A stretch of DNA of 17,408 bases from Pelethousia sp034933245 (GCA_034933245.1 JAYFNX010000060.1:1-17408), one strand, 5' to 3'. Positions 7,628 through 15,493 are shown, counted from the first letter of the stretch. Notes: generated by a model not told the origin, from the letters alone. Numbers and translations: made by a program.

Positions 7628-8142
7628 GCGTGCGCATTGAATCCCGAAAGATGGAGCGGCGCTTGCAACGCATGGCGGATGCGCCCACAGGGGAGCGGAT
7701 TGTGGCGGAGCTTACAGCAAGGGGCCTGAACACAGCAAAGCCTCTGGCCCAGGCCGTGAGCCCCACGCTTGGGCAGAGCATCGCGGCCGAGCCCGTACGC
7801 ACGCAGGACGGCGTGGTAACGGGCGGATTTGGTACGAATCTGGAATATGCCCCCTATGTAGAGTTCGGGACCGGCCGCCCCGGTGATTTGGGGCAGATCA
7901 AGAATGCGCAGCCCCGCAACCCGGCCGCTGATGGGTTCGCCTTCACGCTGCAAACCGTGATTCGCTCCGGGCCGCAGGCGGGGCAGCTCCGGCCCGGCTG
8001 GGTCTACCACAGCGACACGTACGGCTTTGTTCATACCCTTGGCCAGCCGGCGGCGCCGTTCATGTATCCGGCACAGAAGCTGCTGGAAGAAGAAGCGGGC
8101 CAGATCGCGGGCGTGGTAATTCGCGACAGCATAAGGGGGTAG
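7624..8142 (+). CDS. HK97 gp10-family head-tail joining / tail completion protein
   Basis: 172 residues. The diagnostic NLEYAPYVEFGTG at about 73-84 is the signature of the HK97 gp10-like family, and the C-terminal QPAAPFMYPAQKLLEE block matches the family's closing helix. The long insert between these (about 85-140) is normal for the group. These proteins sit at the head-tail interface and help complete or terminate the tail. The gene overlaps the previous one by ATGA and is followed after 2 bases by the next start, so translation is coupled. Confidence 0.87.
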   Translation: MSVRIESRKMERRLQRMADAPTGERIVAELTARGLNTAKPLAQAVSPTLGQSIAAEPVRTQDGVVTGGFGTNLEYAPYVEFGTGRPGDLGQIKNAQPRNPAADGFAFTLQTVIRSGPQAGQLRPGWVYHSDTYGFVHTLGQPAAPFMYPAQKLLEEEAGQIAGVVIRDSIRG

Positions 8143-8144
8143 CG

Positions 8145-8543
8145 ATGAACATGGAATTTCTTATAAAGGAGCTGCTGGATAGTGTGGCCGGCGTGGATTG
8201 GAGCCCCGGCACCTATCCGCAGTCATTGGCCAGAATCAAAGAAAGGCCCGCTGCGGCATGGGGCGTAGTGATTGGCTCCGGCAGCGGAACCAGCACTGTA
8301 CGACAAGCCATCATAGAAACCACGATCACCATAAGCCTTTGGGCCGGTACCGCAGAGGTTCGCATGGCGTTTAAGGACGCTCTTCGGGAGCTTTTCGCGG
8401 GCACCGGCTTTCTGGTGCAGCTTCCATCCGATACGGAGATGACACTGGATTCGGAAGGTAAGCAGACAGCCTATGTTTCGAACATGTCCTTTAAGGGCTG
8501 GATCGACACGCAGACCGGCTGGGTCTACCAAAATAATGGATAA
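8145..8543 (+). CDS. Tail terminator / tail completion-like protein
   Basis: 132-residue alpha/beta protein between the gp10-like gene and the tail tube, the slot of the tail terminator (lambda gpU / SPP1 gp17-like) in siphophages. Visible features are an N-terminal helix (MEFLIKELLDSV), a run of beta strands (SGTSTVRQAIIETTITISLW) and a C-terminal strand ending GWIDTQTGWVYQ. Tail terminators cap the tube and set tail length together with the tape measure. Assignment rests on size, secondary-structure pattern and position rather than a motif. ATG 8145 and ATG 8151 are both usable with AAGGGGG (8133-8139). Confidence 0.65.
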   Translation: MNMEFLIKELLDSVAGVDWSPGTYPQSLARIKERPAAAWGVVIGSGSGTSTVRQAIIETTITISLWAGTAEVRMAFKDALRELFAGTGFLVQLPSDTEMTLDSEGKQTAYVSNMSFKGWIDTQTGWVYQNNG

Positions 8544-8562
8544 ATAGGAGGAGTGAAATAAT

Positions 8563-9003
8563 ATGCCTGAAGAGATTCGGCTTACTTCGATGGGGACGCG
8601 GCTCATGTGCAAGGAAAGCGGCGCGTCCTCCTTTACGCAAATTAAGAATGTTCGGGGCTATCCTGCATTCATGGGCGAACCTGAGCGCGTGGATACGACC
8701 TGCATTGAAGATTCTCAAAAAACCTACGGCGCGGGGCAAAGTGATCCCGGCGATATGGTGTTTACTTTTGGCTTCACCGGCATGGGCGAGGGGACCAACT
8801 GGGCGCGCCTCAGAGCCATCCAGGCCTCTGGAAGTCCGGCCAGTTTTCAGACGCTTTTCCCGGATGGCTCCGGCTTCCAATGGGATGCGACCCTGGCCCT
8901 CTCCATGGATGAAGTCGGGGACGGCAACAGTCCGCTAACGTTTAAGACAACCATGTTCCCCGTGGGCGAAATCGTGCCGCTGGAGGAAGTAACGGCGGGT
9001 TGA
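8563..9003 (+). CDS. Major tail tube protein
   Basis: 146 residues, compact and beta-rich. Starts with a short strand (EEIRLTSMGTRLMCK) and contains ERVDTTCIEDSQKTYGAG at about 44-61, the loop typical of small Gram-positive siphophage tube proteins, then strands DMVFTFGFTG and a closing WDATLALSMDEVGDG...FKTTMFPVGEI barrel edge. It should stack as hexameric rings into the tail tube. The strong AGGAGGA at 8546-8552 supports ATG 8563 and high expression. No C-terminal Ig-like domain is fused. The stop codon (9001-9003) lies inside the -35 box of the cargo-gene promoter. Confidence 0.85.
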   Translation: MPEEIRLTSMGTRLMCKESGASSFTQIKNVRGYPAFMGEPERVDTTCIEDSQKTYGAGQSDPGDMVFTFGFTGMGEGTNWARLRAIQASGSPASFQTLFPDGSGFQWDATLALSMDEVGDGNSPLTFKTTMFPVGEIVPLEEVTAG

Positions 9004-9028
9004 CAGGTTTTCCCATAAATGTAATAAT
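9000..9028 (+). promoter_or_regulatory. Near-consensus sigma-70/sigma-A promoter for the cargo gene
   Basis: -35 TTGACA (9000-9005, perfect), a 17-base spacer, and -10 AATAAT (9023-9028, five of six consensus bases). Transcription would start near 9034-9036. The promoter overlaps the stop codon of the tail tube gene and needs no phage activator, so it can work in the host lysogen. Confidence 0.8.
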
Positions 9029-9061
9029 GTGGGTATCATATCTATGGGAGCGTATCTAAAA

Positions 9062-9664
9062 ATGAAATGCCAAAAATGCGGTAAGGAGCTTGATGGAAAC
9101 TTTTGTCCTGCTTGCGGGATAAGGACAGAATTGCCGCCACGGTATTACCGACCCAGAGAAAAGAAATCAGCACATGACAGGTGGTGGGTTTGGCTTTTAG
9201 TTGCGCTTGCTGGACTTGTATTGGTTTTCTCTAGGGTTGTGGGCGCGACTGAGATGTATCGTTCGTCCGAAACAATGCCAGAGCCGACGCCCATTATGAC
9301 GGAAGCAGACTTTCGGGCTTCATGTAAGGCGCTAAATTACAAAGATCTACTGCGCAACCCGGATGACTACATCGGTAAAAATGTTTTTATTACAGTCAGG
9401 ATTTCCCAGGTTATGGGTGGCACCTATGGCAACAGTAAGTACTATAGGTGCTACGCAGATGCCTCCGGGCAGGGCTATTACTATGACGATGAATACTATG
9501 TTCAAGATGACAGATACGACGAGTCCCTTAAGCTTTTAGATGATGATATTATTGCGGTTTATGGCACTTACGAGGGGATAGAGACGATCACACGTGCTAT
9601 AGGCTTGACCTCTGATGAGATTCCAAAAATATCCATGAAGTACGTAGATCTCATAGGAGAGTAA
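9062..9664 (+). CDS. Zinc-ribbon membrane protein, autonomous cargo gene (moron)
   Basis: 200 residues from ATG 9062. An N-terminal zinc ribbon C3-x2-C6-G...C15-x2-C18-G is followed by a basic stretch, one membrane helix at about 41-57 (WWVWLLVALAGLVLVFS) and an outer domain. That domain begins YKDLLRNPDDYIGKNVFITV (93-112), an OB-fold-like pattern seen in Bacillota zinc-ribbon membrane proteins. Earlier in-frame starts (GTG 9029, ATG 9044) lie before or almost at the predicted mRNA start; GGGAG (9047-9051) fits ATG 9062, and MKCxxCG is a natural zinc-ribbon start. It is no virion part by family. It interrupts the tail operon between tube and chaperone, has its own promoter and terminator, and is visibly more A/T-rich with codons such as TTA and AGG. 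Likely expressed in the lysogen; possible roles include altering the host envelope or excluding other phages. Function is unproven. Confidence 0.8.
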   Translation: MKCQKCGKELDGNFCPACGIRTELPPRYYRPREKKSAHDRWWVWLLVALAGLVLVFSRVVGATEMYRSSETMPEPTPIMTEADFRASCKALNYKDLLRNPDDYIGKNVFITVRISQVMGGTYGNSKYYRCYADASGQGYYYDDEYYVQDDRYDESLKLLDDDIIAVYGTYEGIETITRAIGLTSDEIPKISMKYVDLIGE

Positions 9665-9669
9665 TCTAC

Positions 9670-9687
9670 AGCCCCCTGCGGGGAGCT
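9670..9687 (+). other. Small hairpin just after the cargo gene
   Basis: AGC and CCCC (9670-9676) pair with GGGG and GCT (9680-9687) around a TGC loop with one bulged A. It has no T-run and probably protects the 3' end of the cargo mRNA or acts with the terminator downstream. Confidence 0.35.
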
Positions 9688-9705
9688 TGGATTTCAGTAA
9701 ATATG

Positions 9706-9730
9706 AAGAGCCGCATGCGCGGCTCTTTTT
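9706..9730 (+). terminator. Strong rho-independent terminator after the cargo gene
   Basis: Perfect 9-base-pair stem AAGAGCCGC (9706-9714) / GCGGCTCTT (9719-9727) with loop ATGC, running into TTTTT (to 9730). It closes the transcription unit that starts at 9000-9028. Late-operon read-through must pass it to reach the tail chaperone and tape measure. Confidence 0.85.
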
Positions 9731-9756
9731 GTACGCAAAAAGGAGGAGGCCTTATT

Positions 9757-10128
9757 ATGAAATCGTTTGTTTTGCGAATTGGAAACAACGAATATCGCAT
9801 TTCTATGCCCACCGCCCAGGTGGTGGCGGCAGAGAAACAGCTCGGCGGCGCATCGCTTCTTAGTGTGCTGGATCGGATAGACAGCGTAGCTGTTCAGCAG
9901 GTGTTGCTTTGGGCAGGGCTGCAAAAACTCAACAGCGGTATGACCATGGATAAAGTATGTGGTCTGATGGATGCCATGAGCGGCGGATTTGAAATCGATG
10001 GGACAGATTATCCGGACTTTAGCCTGGAATGCAGGGTTAAACTGTGTTCCAGAATTGTTGAAGCGGCCGGTTTTTTTACCGAAGCCGCCGCACAGGAATT
10101 GAACGGCCTGATGGAGGAAGGGGCTTAG
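9757..10128 (+). CDS. Tail assembly chaperone, short form (gpG-like)
   Basis: 123-residue protein in the position of lambda gpG, just before the tape measure gene. It begins with a beta strand pair (KSFVLRIGNNEYRISM) and continues as helices (AEKQLGGASLLSVLDRID and onward), as in Gram-positive tail chaperones. An upstream in-frame ATG at 9703 exists but would place the terminator inside the coding region; AAGGAGGAGG at 9740-9749 clearly selects ATG 9757. The chaperone coats the tape measure during tail assembly and is not in the finished virion. Near its 3' end lies the slippery run TTTTTTT, at which some ribosomes should move to the -1 frame and make the longer fusion. Confidence 0.8.
   Translation: MKSFVLRIGNNEYRISMPTAQVVAAEKQLGGASLLSVLDRIDSVAVQQVLLWAGLQKLNSGMTMDKVCGLMDAMSGGFEIDGTDYPDFSLECRVKLCSRIVEAAGFFTEAAAQELNGLMEEGA
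10071..10078 (+). promoter_or_regulatory. Candidate programmed -1 ribosomal frameshift site (T TTT TTT A)
   Basis: In the frame of the short chaperone the bases read GGT TTT TTT ACC, giving the heptamer T TTT TTT followed by A. After a -1 slip the reading frame is open from 10077 to the stop at 10491-10493. That frame is closed by TGA just upstream (10059-10061), so the slip window is only 10062-10128, and this is the only good heptamer in it. Confidence 0.7.
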
Positions 10129-10493
10129 AGGAGTTTGAAAGCGTTGCATCGTTTATCCGGCATCTGTATGATGCGGCGCTGCTTATTGGCATAACGCCCT
10201 TACAGTTTGAAGAAATGACCATCGGGCAGGTTCTGGATGTGCTGGACGCCCATAACCAGCAACAGGAGGCCAAAGCAAAAGAGGCGGAGGTGTACTTAAA
10301 AGAGGCAGTACAGCTTTTGCACTGGCATGCCGAACTCTGCGCCTATGCATTTAACGACCCCAAGAAGATACCTACCGTCGAAAAGAGCTTTCCAGCGCTA
10401 TTTGCCCAGCAAGGATGGAAACGCCAGCAGGCGGGTTTTGCGGCATGGGTGGATGCATACAACAACCACAATAGGAAGGGGGGCGGAGCATGA
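10077..10493 (+). CDS. Tail assembly chaperone, frameshift extension (gpT-like part of gpGT)
   Basis: Second half of the chaperone, predicted to be fused to the first 107 residues of the short form by a -1 frameshift, giving about 245 residues. Between 10077 and 10215 the frame is open and encodes protein-like sequence (EEFESVASFIRHLYDAALLI, then GITPLQFEEMTIGQVLDVLD) but has no ATG, GTG or TTG. The first conventional start is ATG 10215, in the middle of this helical region, with no purine-rich ribosome site at the usual distance. The protein is helical and rich in Gln/Ala/Glu, ends in a basic Gly-rich tail, and overlaps the tape measure start by 4 bases (ATGA, 10490-10493). In lambda the T part recruits tube subunits to the G-coated tape measure. 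Free 92-residue product from 10215 remains possible. Confidence 0.7.
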   Translation, partial: YRSRRTGIERPDGGRGLEEFESVASFIRHLYDAALLIGITPLQFEEMTIGQVLDVLDAHNQQQEAKAKEAEVYLKEAVQLLHWHAELCAYAFNDPKKIPTVEKSFPALFAQQGWKRQQAGFAAWVDAYNNHNRKGGGA

Positions 10494-12670
10494 CCAAAAC
10501 GGAGGAAATTCGCGTCATCATATCAGCCTATACGAAAGGCTATAAAAAAGAGCTGGACGATGCCCTCCTTAAGGCTCGTGGCTTCACAAAAAACACCCAG
10601 GGCGGGCTGGAAGCCTCCACGGCTACCTGGAAAAAGTATCGCGCTGCGGTAGTCCGTGAGATGGAGGCCGCCACTCGTGGAGTGAAAAAAGAGCAGGAAA
10701 AAATGCGCGCCCTTCGTGACCGCGTTTCCAACGCCGCTACCCAGCGGGCAGATGTCATTGCGGAGAAGGGTGTACGTGAAGGCTGGACTGACCGTGGCAT
10801 TGCCGATGAGATCAAAAAGGAGGGTTTGGCCACTGCCATTGCGGATAGTGATCGAGCTTCCAAGGCATACGCCAAGGCCAAGGAACGGCTGGACGCTTAT
10901 ACCCAGCAGGCTAGGGAAGCCAAGGAAGCGCTGAGCGGTCTGAATGAAAAAATCCGCGAGAGTCAGGCCGCTGCCGATGCAGAAAAAGAGAGGGCCAAGG
11001 CGGCTGCTCAAAGCGCCAAGGACCAGGCCCTTGCCAGAAAAGAACGCGAGAAGGCTACTATGAGCATTCGGCATTTCGGACGTACGGCTATCGGGGCCAT
11101 GCTGGGGGTACGTACCCTGTACCTTGGCCTGCGCAAGCTTGTAACTGCGATAAGTTCCGCCATGATGGCAAACGACGGGCTAAATAAAGGCTTGCGTGAG
11201 ATCAAGGGCAACCTTTCTATCGCCTTCCAAGGCATCTTTCAGGCCGTTCTACCCGCTCTGCAACAGCTTGTAAGCTGGCTTTCTACCGCTACGAATTGGC
11301 TGGCGCAGTTTATCGGGAAGCTCACGGGTATTTCATGGGGTAAAGCCAAAAAAGGTGCCCAGGACTATGCAAAAGCAGTGAGCGGGGCGGGAAAAGCGGC
11401 CAAGGGCAGCTTAGCCGCATTCGATGAGCTAAATATGATTACCCAGCAGGAGGATAGTGGCGGAGGGGCAAGTGGTCCTGACACCAGTGCTATTTTCGAT
11501 GACCAAAAGAGTTTTGATTTTTCATGGCTAGACGAAATAAAGAAAAAAATACCGATTGAAACAATTGAACGCTTTCAGCAGGCTGTAGAGCACCTAAAGG
11601 AGGCATGGAACAAACTTAAGGACAACCCGGCAATGCAGAAGATTCTGGATTTTGTGGGGAACGTGATCGCGCTGGGGGCCATAATTACCCTGGAAACGCT
11701 TGCTTCAGCTACGGAGGGCCTTGCCTCTGCCATGGAAATGCTGGACGCGGCCTTGGATGGAGATTGGGTAACGGCCTTCGAAAAATACGCGGATACCATG
11801 GAGCGGATTGCGGCGGTCATTGAAGCTCCTTTTAAGGCCGTAAAAGACTGGTTTGCCGGCGTACTTGACACAACAGGTATGAGCGAGGACGGTAAGACAG
11901 CATTCCAACTTGTTGGCAGTGCCTGCCTAGATGGATATTTAGACGGGCTTACCTTTGGGGCGTGGAGCAAGACCAAAAACTGGGTGCTTCCGCTTGTTGC
12001 TTGGATCAAGGAAGAACTTGGCATCCATAGCCCATCAACCGTTTTCAAGGAAATCGGTGCTCTCTGCATGGACGGGCTGATCCAGGGCATTAAGGACAAA
12101 TTCACCGCTCTTAAGGAAGCGTGGACGCTAAAGATCACAAATTGGTGGAACAACAGCGTGAAGCCCTGGTTCACAAAAGAAAAATGGTCATCCATCATGG
12201 ACGGCATCAAGGCATCGTTCGACGATGCCTTTAAGAATGCCGTAAATACAGCTATTCAACGCGTTAATTCCATGATAGAAAAGATCAACAAAGCCCTGAA
12301 CTTTTCATGGGATGATTTCACTTTTCTCGGCAGGCAGATATGGGGTGGCGGCAGTATCCAATTAGCGACCTTACCACGCATCCCTGAACTTGCCGCCGGC
12401 GGCATCGTCCAGAGCGATACCCTGGCCCGCATTGGCGAGAATGGCCGGGAGGCCGTGTTGCCGTTAGACCGCAATACCGGCTGGATGGAGCGCCTGGCCG
12501 GCATGATTGGCAGCGGCGATAATCGGGATGTACTGCTGGAACTGCGGACGCAGAACCAACTGCTCCGGGCGCTTCTGGCAAAGGAAGGGAATGTGGTGTT
12601 TGCGCCATCCACCGAAGCCGGGCGATGGGCCAGCCGATCCATGGATATGTACGAACTGGCAAGGGGGTAA
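10490..12670 (+). CDS. Tape measure protein
   Basis: 726 residues; sets tail length and exits ahead of DNA during infection. Long charged coiled coil at about 60-190 (rich in KEREKA and AAQSAKDQ patterns), then hydrophobic helical segments around 195-290 (GRTAIGAMLGVRTLYLG; SIAFQGIFQAVLPALQQLV) that may insert into the host membrane. A second amphipathic part follows, and the motif LGIHSPSTVFKEIGALCMDG near 505-525 is found in very many tape measure proteins. The C-terminus has ELAAGGIVQSDTLARIGENG REAVLPLD, the family's usual end piece. The usual rule of about 0.15 nm per residue gives a tail near 110 nm, a fairly short siphovirus tail. No lysozyme or peptidase domain is visible. The start overlaps the chaperone stop. 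Confidence 0.92.
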   Translation: MTKTEEIRVIISAYTKGYKKELDDALLKARGFTKNTQGGLEASTATWKKYRAAVVREMEAATRGVKKEQEKMRALRDRVSNAATQRADVIAEKGVREGWTDRGIADEIKKEGLATAIADSDRASKAYAKAKERLDAYTQQAREAKEALSGLNEKIRESQAAADAEKERAKAAAQSAKDQALARKEREKATMSIRHFGRTAIGAMLGVRTLYLGLRKLVTAISSAMMANDGLNKGLREIKGNLSIAFQGIFQAVLPALQQLVSWLSTATNWLAQFIGKLTGISWGKAKKGAQDYAKAVSGAGKAAKGSLAAFDELNMITQQEDSGGGASGPDTSAIFDDQKSFDFSWLDEIKKKIPIETIERFQQAVEHLKEAWNKLKDNPAMQKILDFVGNVIALGAIITLETLASATEGLASAMEMLDAALDGDWVTAFEKYADTMERIAAVIEAPFKAVKDWFAGVLDTTGMSEDGKTAFQLVGSACLDGYLDGLTFGAWSKTKNWVLPLVAWIKEELGIHSPSTVFKEIGALCMDGLIQGIKDKFTALKEAWTLKITNWWNNSVKPWFTKEKWSSIMDGIKASFDDAFKNAVNTAIQRVNSMIEKINKALNFSWDDFTFLGRQIWGGGSIQLATLPRIPELAAGGIVQSDTLARIGENGREAVLPLDRNTGWMERLAGMIGSGDNRDVLLELRTQNQLLRALLAKEGNVVFAPSTEAGRWASRSMDMYELARG

Positions 12671-12673
12671 GAT

Positions 12674-13084
12674 ATGTACCTTGGATATCTGCTTAGAGCG
12701 GGGGGCGTGATCGTCCCCCATAAATATATCCGCCCCCAGTCGTACGCCGTCACGCCTGCCCAGATGCAGGACCTCAGCGCGGAGCGGGACACTACCGGCG
12801 TGCTCCATCGGGATGTAGTGGATCATGCGCCCTCTAAGATCGAGTTCGAGACGGCGGATGGCCTTACCAATACCGAGATTGCGGCCTTGGCGGGCATATT
12901 CCGCGCCGCATTCACAAGCCTCAAAGCCAGAACACTGGTGCTGGAATACTATGTACCGGACACGGATTCTTACGCATCCGGTACGTTTTATATGCCGGAT
13001 GTCCAGTACAAGATCAAGTGGATTGATAAGGCGAATAACATCATCATTTATGAGCCCGGCCGTTTTGCCTTTATCGAATACTAA
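12674..13084 (+). CDS. Small tail-tip protein (DUF6711-like), in the distal-tail slot
   Basis: 136 residues starting 3 bases after the tape measure stop, with AAGGGGG as ribosome site. Sequence is a beta-rich single domain: YLRAGG-like start, IRPQSYAVTPAQMQDLSAER (about 20-39), a helix TNTEIAALAGIFRAAF and a closing KYKIKW-type strand region ending YEPGRFAFIEY. It lies where the distal tail protein (Dit) is normally found but is about half the usual Dit length and lacks its galectin-like C-domain. From memory it resembles the DUF6711 family of phage tail proteins. It probably forms the ring joining tube to hub. Confidence 0.65.
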   Translation: MYLGYLLRAGGVIVPHKYIRPQSYAVTPAQMQDLSAERDTTGVLHRDVVDHAPSKIEFETADGLTNTEIAALAGIFRAAFTSLKARTLVLEYYVPDTDSYASGTFYMPDVQYKIKWIDKANNIIIYEPGRFAFIEY

Positions 13085-13096
13085 GGAGGGCTCCAC

Positions 13097-15484
13097 ATGT
13101 ATCATGTAAGCGAACAATTCCATGAAGCAGTGGCTGGCCCGTTCCCTTCGGAGCGGGTTTTGCTTCGCTTCGGGGACGGCACCTTCTTCACCGGCGAAGA
13201 TATTGTAGCTTCCAAGGAGCTGAAATGGATCGAAGCCCTCAACAGCGAGGAGGAACTTACCATAGGCTCCTGCCCTGCATCCGAACTGGGCTTCACGCTT
13301 CACAACGAGCATGGATTGCTTTCGGGGTACTCTTACGGCGAATGCGAAGCCCTCCTGGGTGTGCGTACCGCTTCGGAAACCTCCCCCTATGGCCCCGGCC
13401 CCGTGGCAGTGATTGGATACGGCGAGGCGCGAGCGGCAGTGTTCCGAGGGAGCTCTATAGCGCCCTTCCTGACAGTTGACGGCGTAGCGCCCGCTGCACA
13501 GCCCCTGTGGCCAGTACATGCGCTCCTGGGTGTAGGTAACACGCTCTATTGCATTGCCGAAGATGGAGCCGTATGGGCGGCGACGTGGGCGGATGGCTCC
13601 ATCTGGAACAGCCTGGAATCCATACAATGGGACGCCCTGGCAAATACCACATGGAACGAGCTGCGGGGCGAACTGACGCCCATAGAGTCCTCCATATCCC
13701 CTTTCATGCAAAATAAGGCAAAGGGGTGGGCGGAAACACGCCGGGGGATGTGGTGGAACATGAATACCCTGTATGAGTTCACCGAAGAAACCGTGGACAA
13801 GTACGAATATGCGCCGCTTGGTTACTTTATTATCGAAGCGCCCAAGAAACGGCGCGTTTCCCAGGTAGGCATTACCGCATATGACCGGATGGTCAAGTTT
13901 GATGCGGACGCCGCACCCTTCTTGGCGTCCATCACATATCCAATTACCCACGGCGAGCTGCTGACGGCCCTGTGCGCCTACGTGGGTGTGCCCCTGGCAA
14001 CCCCCAGCTTCATTAACGGCACCCGGGTGCTGGACGAAGCGCCATTTGAGGCGGAGGATATCACCTGCCGGGAGGTTGCAAAATGGATTGCGGAAGCCGC
14101 CGGCGCGTATGGCCGCATGAGCCGTGACGGGGAACTGGAACTGGCCTGGTTCGGCAGCGAGTCCGTGGCCGTTCCCGCGAACCGGAGCTTTTCGGCGGAG
14201 GTAGCGGAGTATTCCGTGCAGCCCATCGATAAGCTTCAGGTGCTTTCCGCGCAGAATGATATTGGCGTGATTATCGGCGAGGGGACGAACGGATACCAGA
14301 TCATGGACAACCCCTTTCTGTACGGGGCTACCGATACGGAAATCCGCACGCTGGCTGTGCCAATCTTTAACCGCCTGGCCGCCTTCTCGGCGTTCAGCCC
14401 CATAACTGCCCGCGCCGTATGTGACTGGGCGGTACAGGCTGGGGATGTGATCGCCATTACGGTGGGCGGCGTTGCGTACTCCTTGCCGGTTTACCGGCAG
14501 ACCATGACCTGGGCAGGTGGAACGGCAAAGGTGGTGTATGAAAGCACCGGTTCTCCGTCCCGGCCTGTTATGAGCGCCACGAATCGGAGGGTATGGAACC
14601 AGAAGCGGGCCATACACGAGCTTAGTGTGACCGTGGAAGGCTTTTCTTCTCGCATCGAGGACGCGGAAGGAAATATAGCGGACCTTAATCTTACGACGGC
14701 GGGGCTTGCGCTTGCCATAAACGAGAACAAGCTTTCCTTTGGCGCTGATGGCCTCACAGTGCAGGGCGGCGGGCTGCGCGTCAAAAACAACGCAGGGGCG
14801 AATGTATTCTATGCGGATACGTCTGGAAACCTGACGCTTCGGGGGGACCTGGACGGCGTGGGCGGAAGCTTCTCCACGCTCTCATCTTCTCAGGGAATCA
14901 ATTTCGGAAGCGGGAGCTTGACGATTGGAAACTGGGGGCAATCGTCACAGGCGGCGCTATCGTTCAGCGGGGGTGCAACGGAAATAGTGGGTGGCTCGGG
15001 CTGGCTTGGGCTGGGAAGCAGCGGATATGTATCGATCGAGGGGAGCGAGGTGCGTATGGAGTCCCCTTATGTTTTCGGCATTCCCGCAAGCTCCGGTGGA
15101 AACCAGTATCTCGCATGGAACATGTCCACGGGCGAGGTATTGTATTCGTCCCCATCCAGTATCCGCTTCAAAAAGGATATCGAGGACATAGATGCTGATT
15201 ATGCAAAAGACGTAATTATGGCCTTGGAAATCAAGCGATTCGCTTGGAAGGATAGCGGGGAGTTCTCTTACGGCGCGATTGCCGAAAAAGTGGCGGGGGT
15301 ATGCCCATGGCTGGTAAACGTGGAACATGTGAACGGCCGGGATATTCCGCTGGGCGTGGCATACGAAGCCAACCTTCCCATTATGATGGTTCCCGTCGTA
15401 CAGGAGCATGAGCGGCAGATCGATGCTCTAATCCCGGCTGTGCAAGGCCTATTAAGCCGGATTGCCGCGCTGGAAGCGAGTTAG
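13097..15484 (+). CDS. Tail-tip hub/fibre protein with C-terminal S74 intramolecular chaperone
   Basis: 795 residues. Residues 1-110 are beta-rich with a hub-like start (ERVLLRFGDGTFFTGEDIV). About 220-470 carry phage hub features (YAPLGYFIIEAPKKRRVSQV; helix HGELLTALCAYVGVPLATP; EDITCREVAKWIAEAAGAYG). A 500-686 beta-helix/fibre segment follows, rich in Gly and Ser. The C-terminus (about 687-795) is a peptidase S74 chaperone: SSIRFK places the catalytic dyad at S687 and K692 (Ser plus five), then KRFAWKD, FSYGAIAEKVAG and a trimeric coiled coil (QEHERQIDALIPAVQGLL). In this family the chaperone trimerises the fibre and cuts itself off just before the Ser. AAGGAGG before ATG 13097 fits. The fusion of hub and S74-matured fibre suggests the protein carries receptor-binding function as well. 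Confidence 0.82.
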   Translation: MYHVSEQFHEAVAGPFPSERVLLRFGDGTFFTGEDIVASKELKWIEALNSEEELTIGSCPASELGFTLHNEHGLLSGYSYGECEALLGVRTASETSPYGPGPVAVIGYGEARAAVFRGSSIAPFLTVDGVAPAAQPLWPVHALLGVGNTLYCIAEDGAVWAATWADGSIWNSLESIQWDALANTTWNELRGELTPIESSISPFMQNKAKGWAETRRGMWWNMNTLYEFTEETVDKYEYAPLGYFIIEAPKKRRVSQVGITAYDRMVKFDADAAPFLASITYPITHGELLTALCAYVGVPLATPSFINGTRVLDEAPFEAEDITCREVAKWIAEAAGAYGRMSRDGELELAWFGSESVAVPANRSFSAEVAEYSVQPIDKLQVLSAQNDIGVIIGEGTNGYQIMDNPFLYGATDTEIRTLAVPIFNRLAAFSAFSPITARAVCDWAVQAGDVIAITVGGVAYSLPVYRQTMTWAGGTAKVVYESTGSPSRPVMSATNRRVWNQKRAIHELSVTVEGFSSRIEDAEGNIADLNLTTAGLALAINENKLSFGADGLTVQGGGLRVKNNAGANVFYADTSGNLTLRGDLDGVGGSFSTLSSSQGINFGSGSLTIGNWGQSSQAALSFSGGATEIVGGSGWLGLGSSGYVSIEGSEVRMESPYVFGIPASSGGNQYLAWNMSTGEVLYSSPSSIRFKKDIEDIDADYAKDVIMALEIKRFAWKDSGEFSYGAIAEKVAGVCPWLVNVEHVNGRDIPLGVAYEANLPIMMVPVVQEHERQIDALIPAVQGLLSRIAALEAS

Positions 15485-15493
15485 GAGGCGCAT

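Noticed and set aside
9029..9061. GTG 9029 and ATG 9044 as starts of the cargo protein
   Set aside because: GTG 9029 lies before the predicted mRNA start, and ATG 9044 would have almost no leader; ATG 9062 has GGGAG at proper spacing and begins the zinc ribbon directly.
9703..9756. ATG 9703 as start of the tail chaperone
   Set aside because: It would place the strong terminator inside the coding sequence, while AAGGAGGAGG selects ATG 9757.
11869..11875. TTGACA inside the tape measure gene as a promoter
   Set aside because: No acceptable -10 box at 16-18 bases downstream, and no gene start follows.
12464..14617. 717-codon open frame on the - strand opposite the tape measure end and hub gene
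   Set aside because: Composition is rich in His, Arg, Gly and Cys with no recognisable domain, there is no ribosome site, and it crosses three clear + strand genes. It is a codon-bias shadow.
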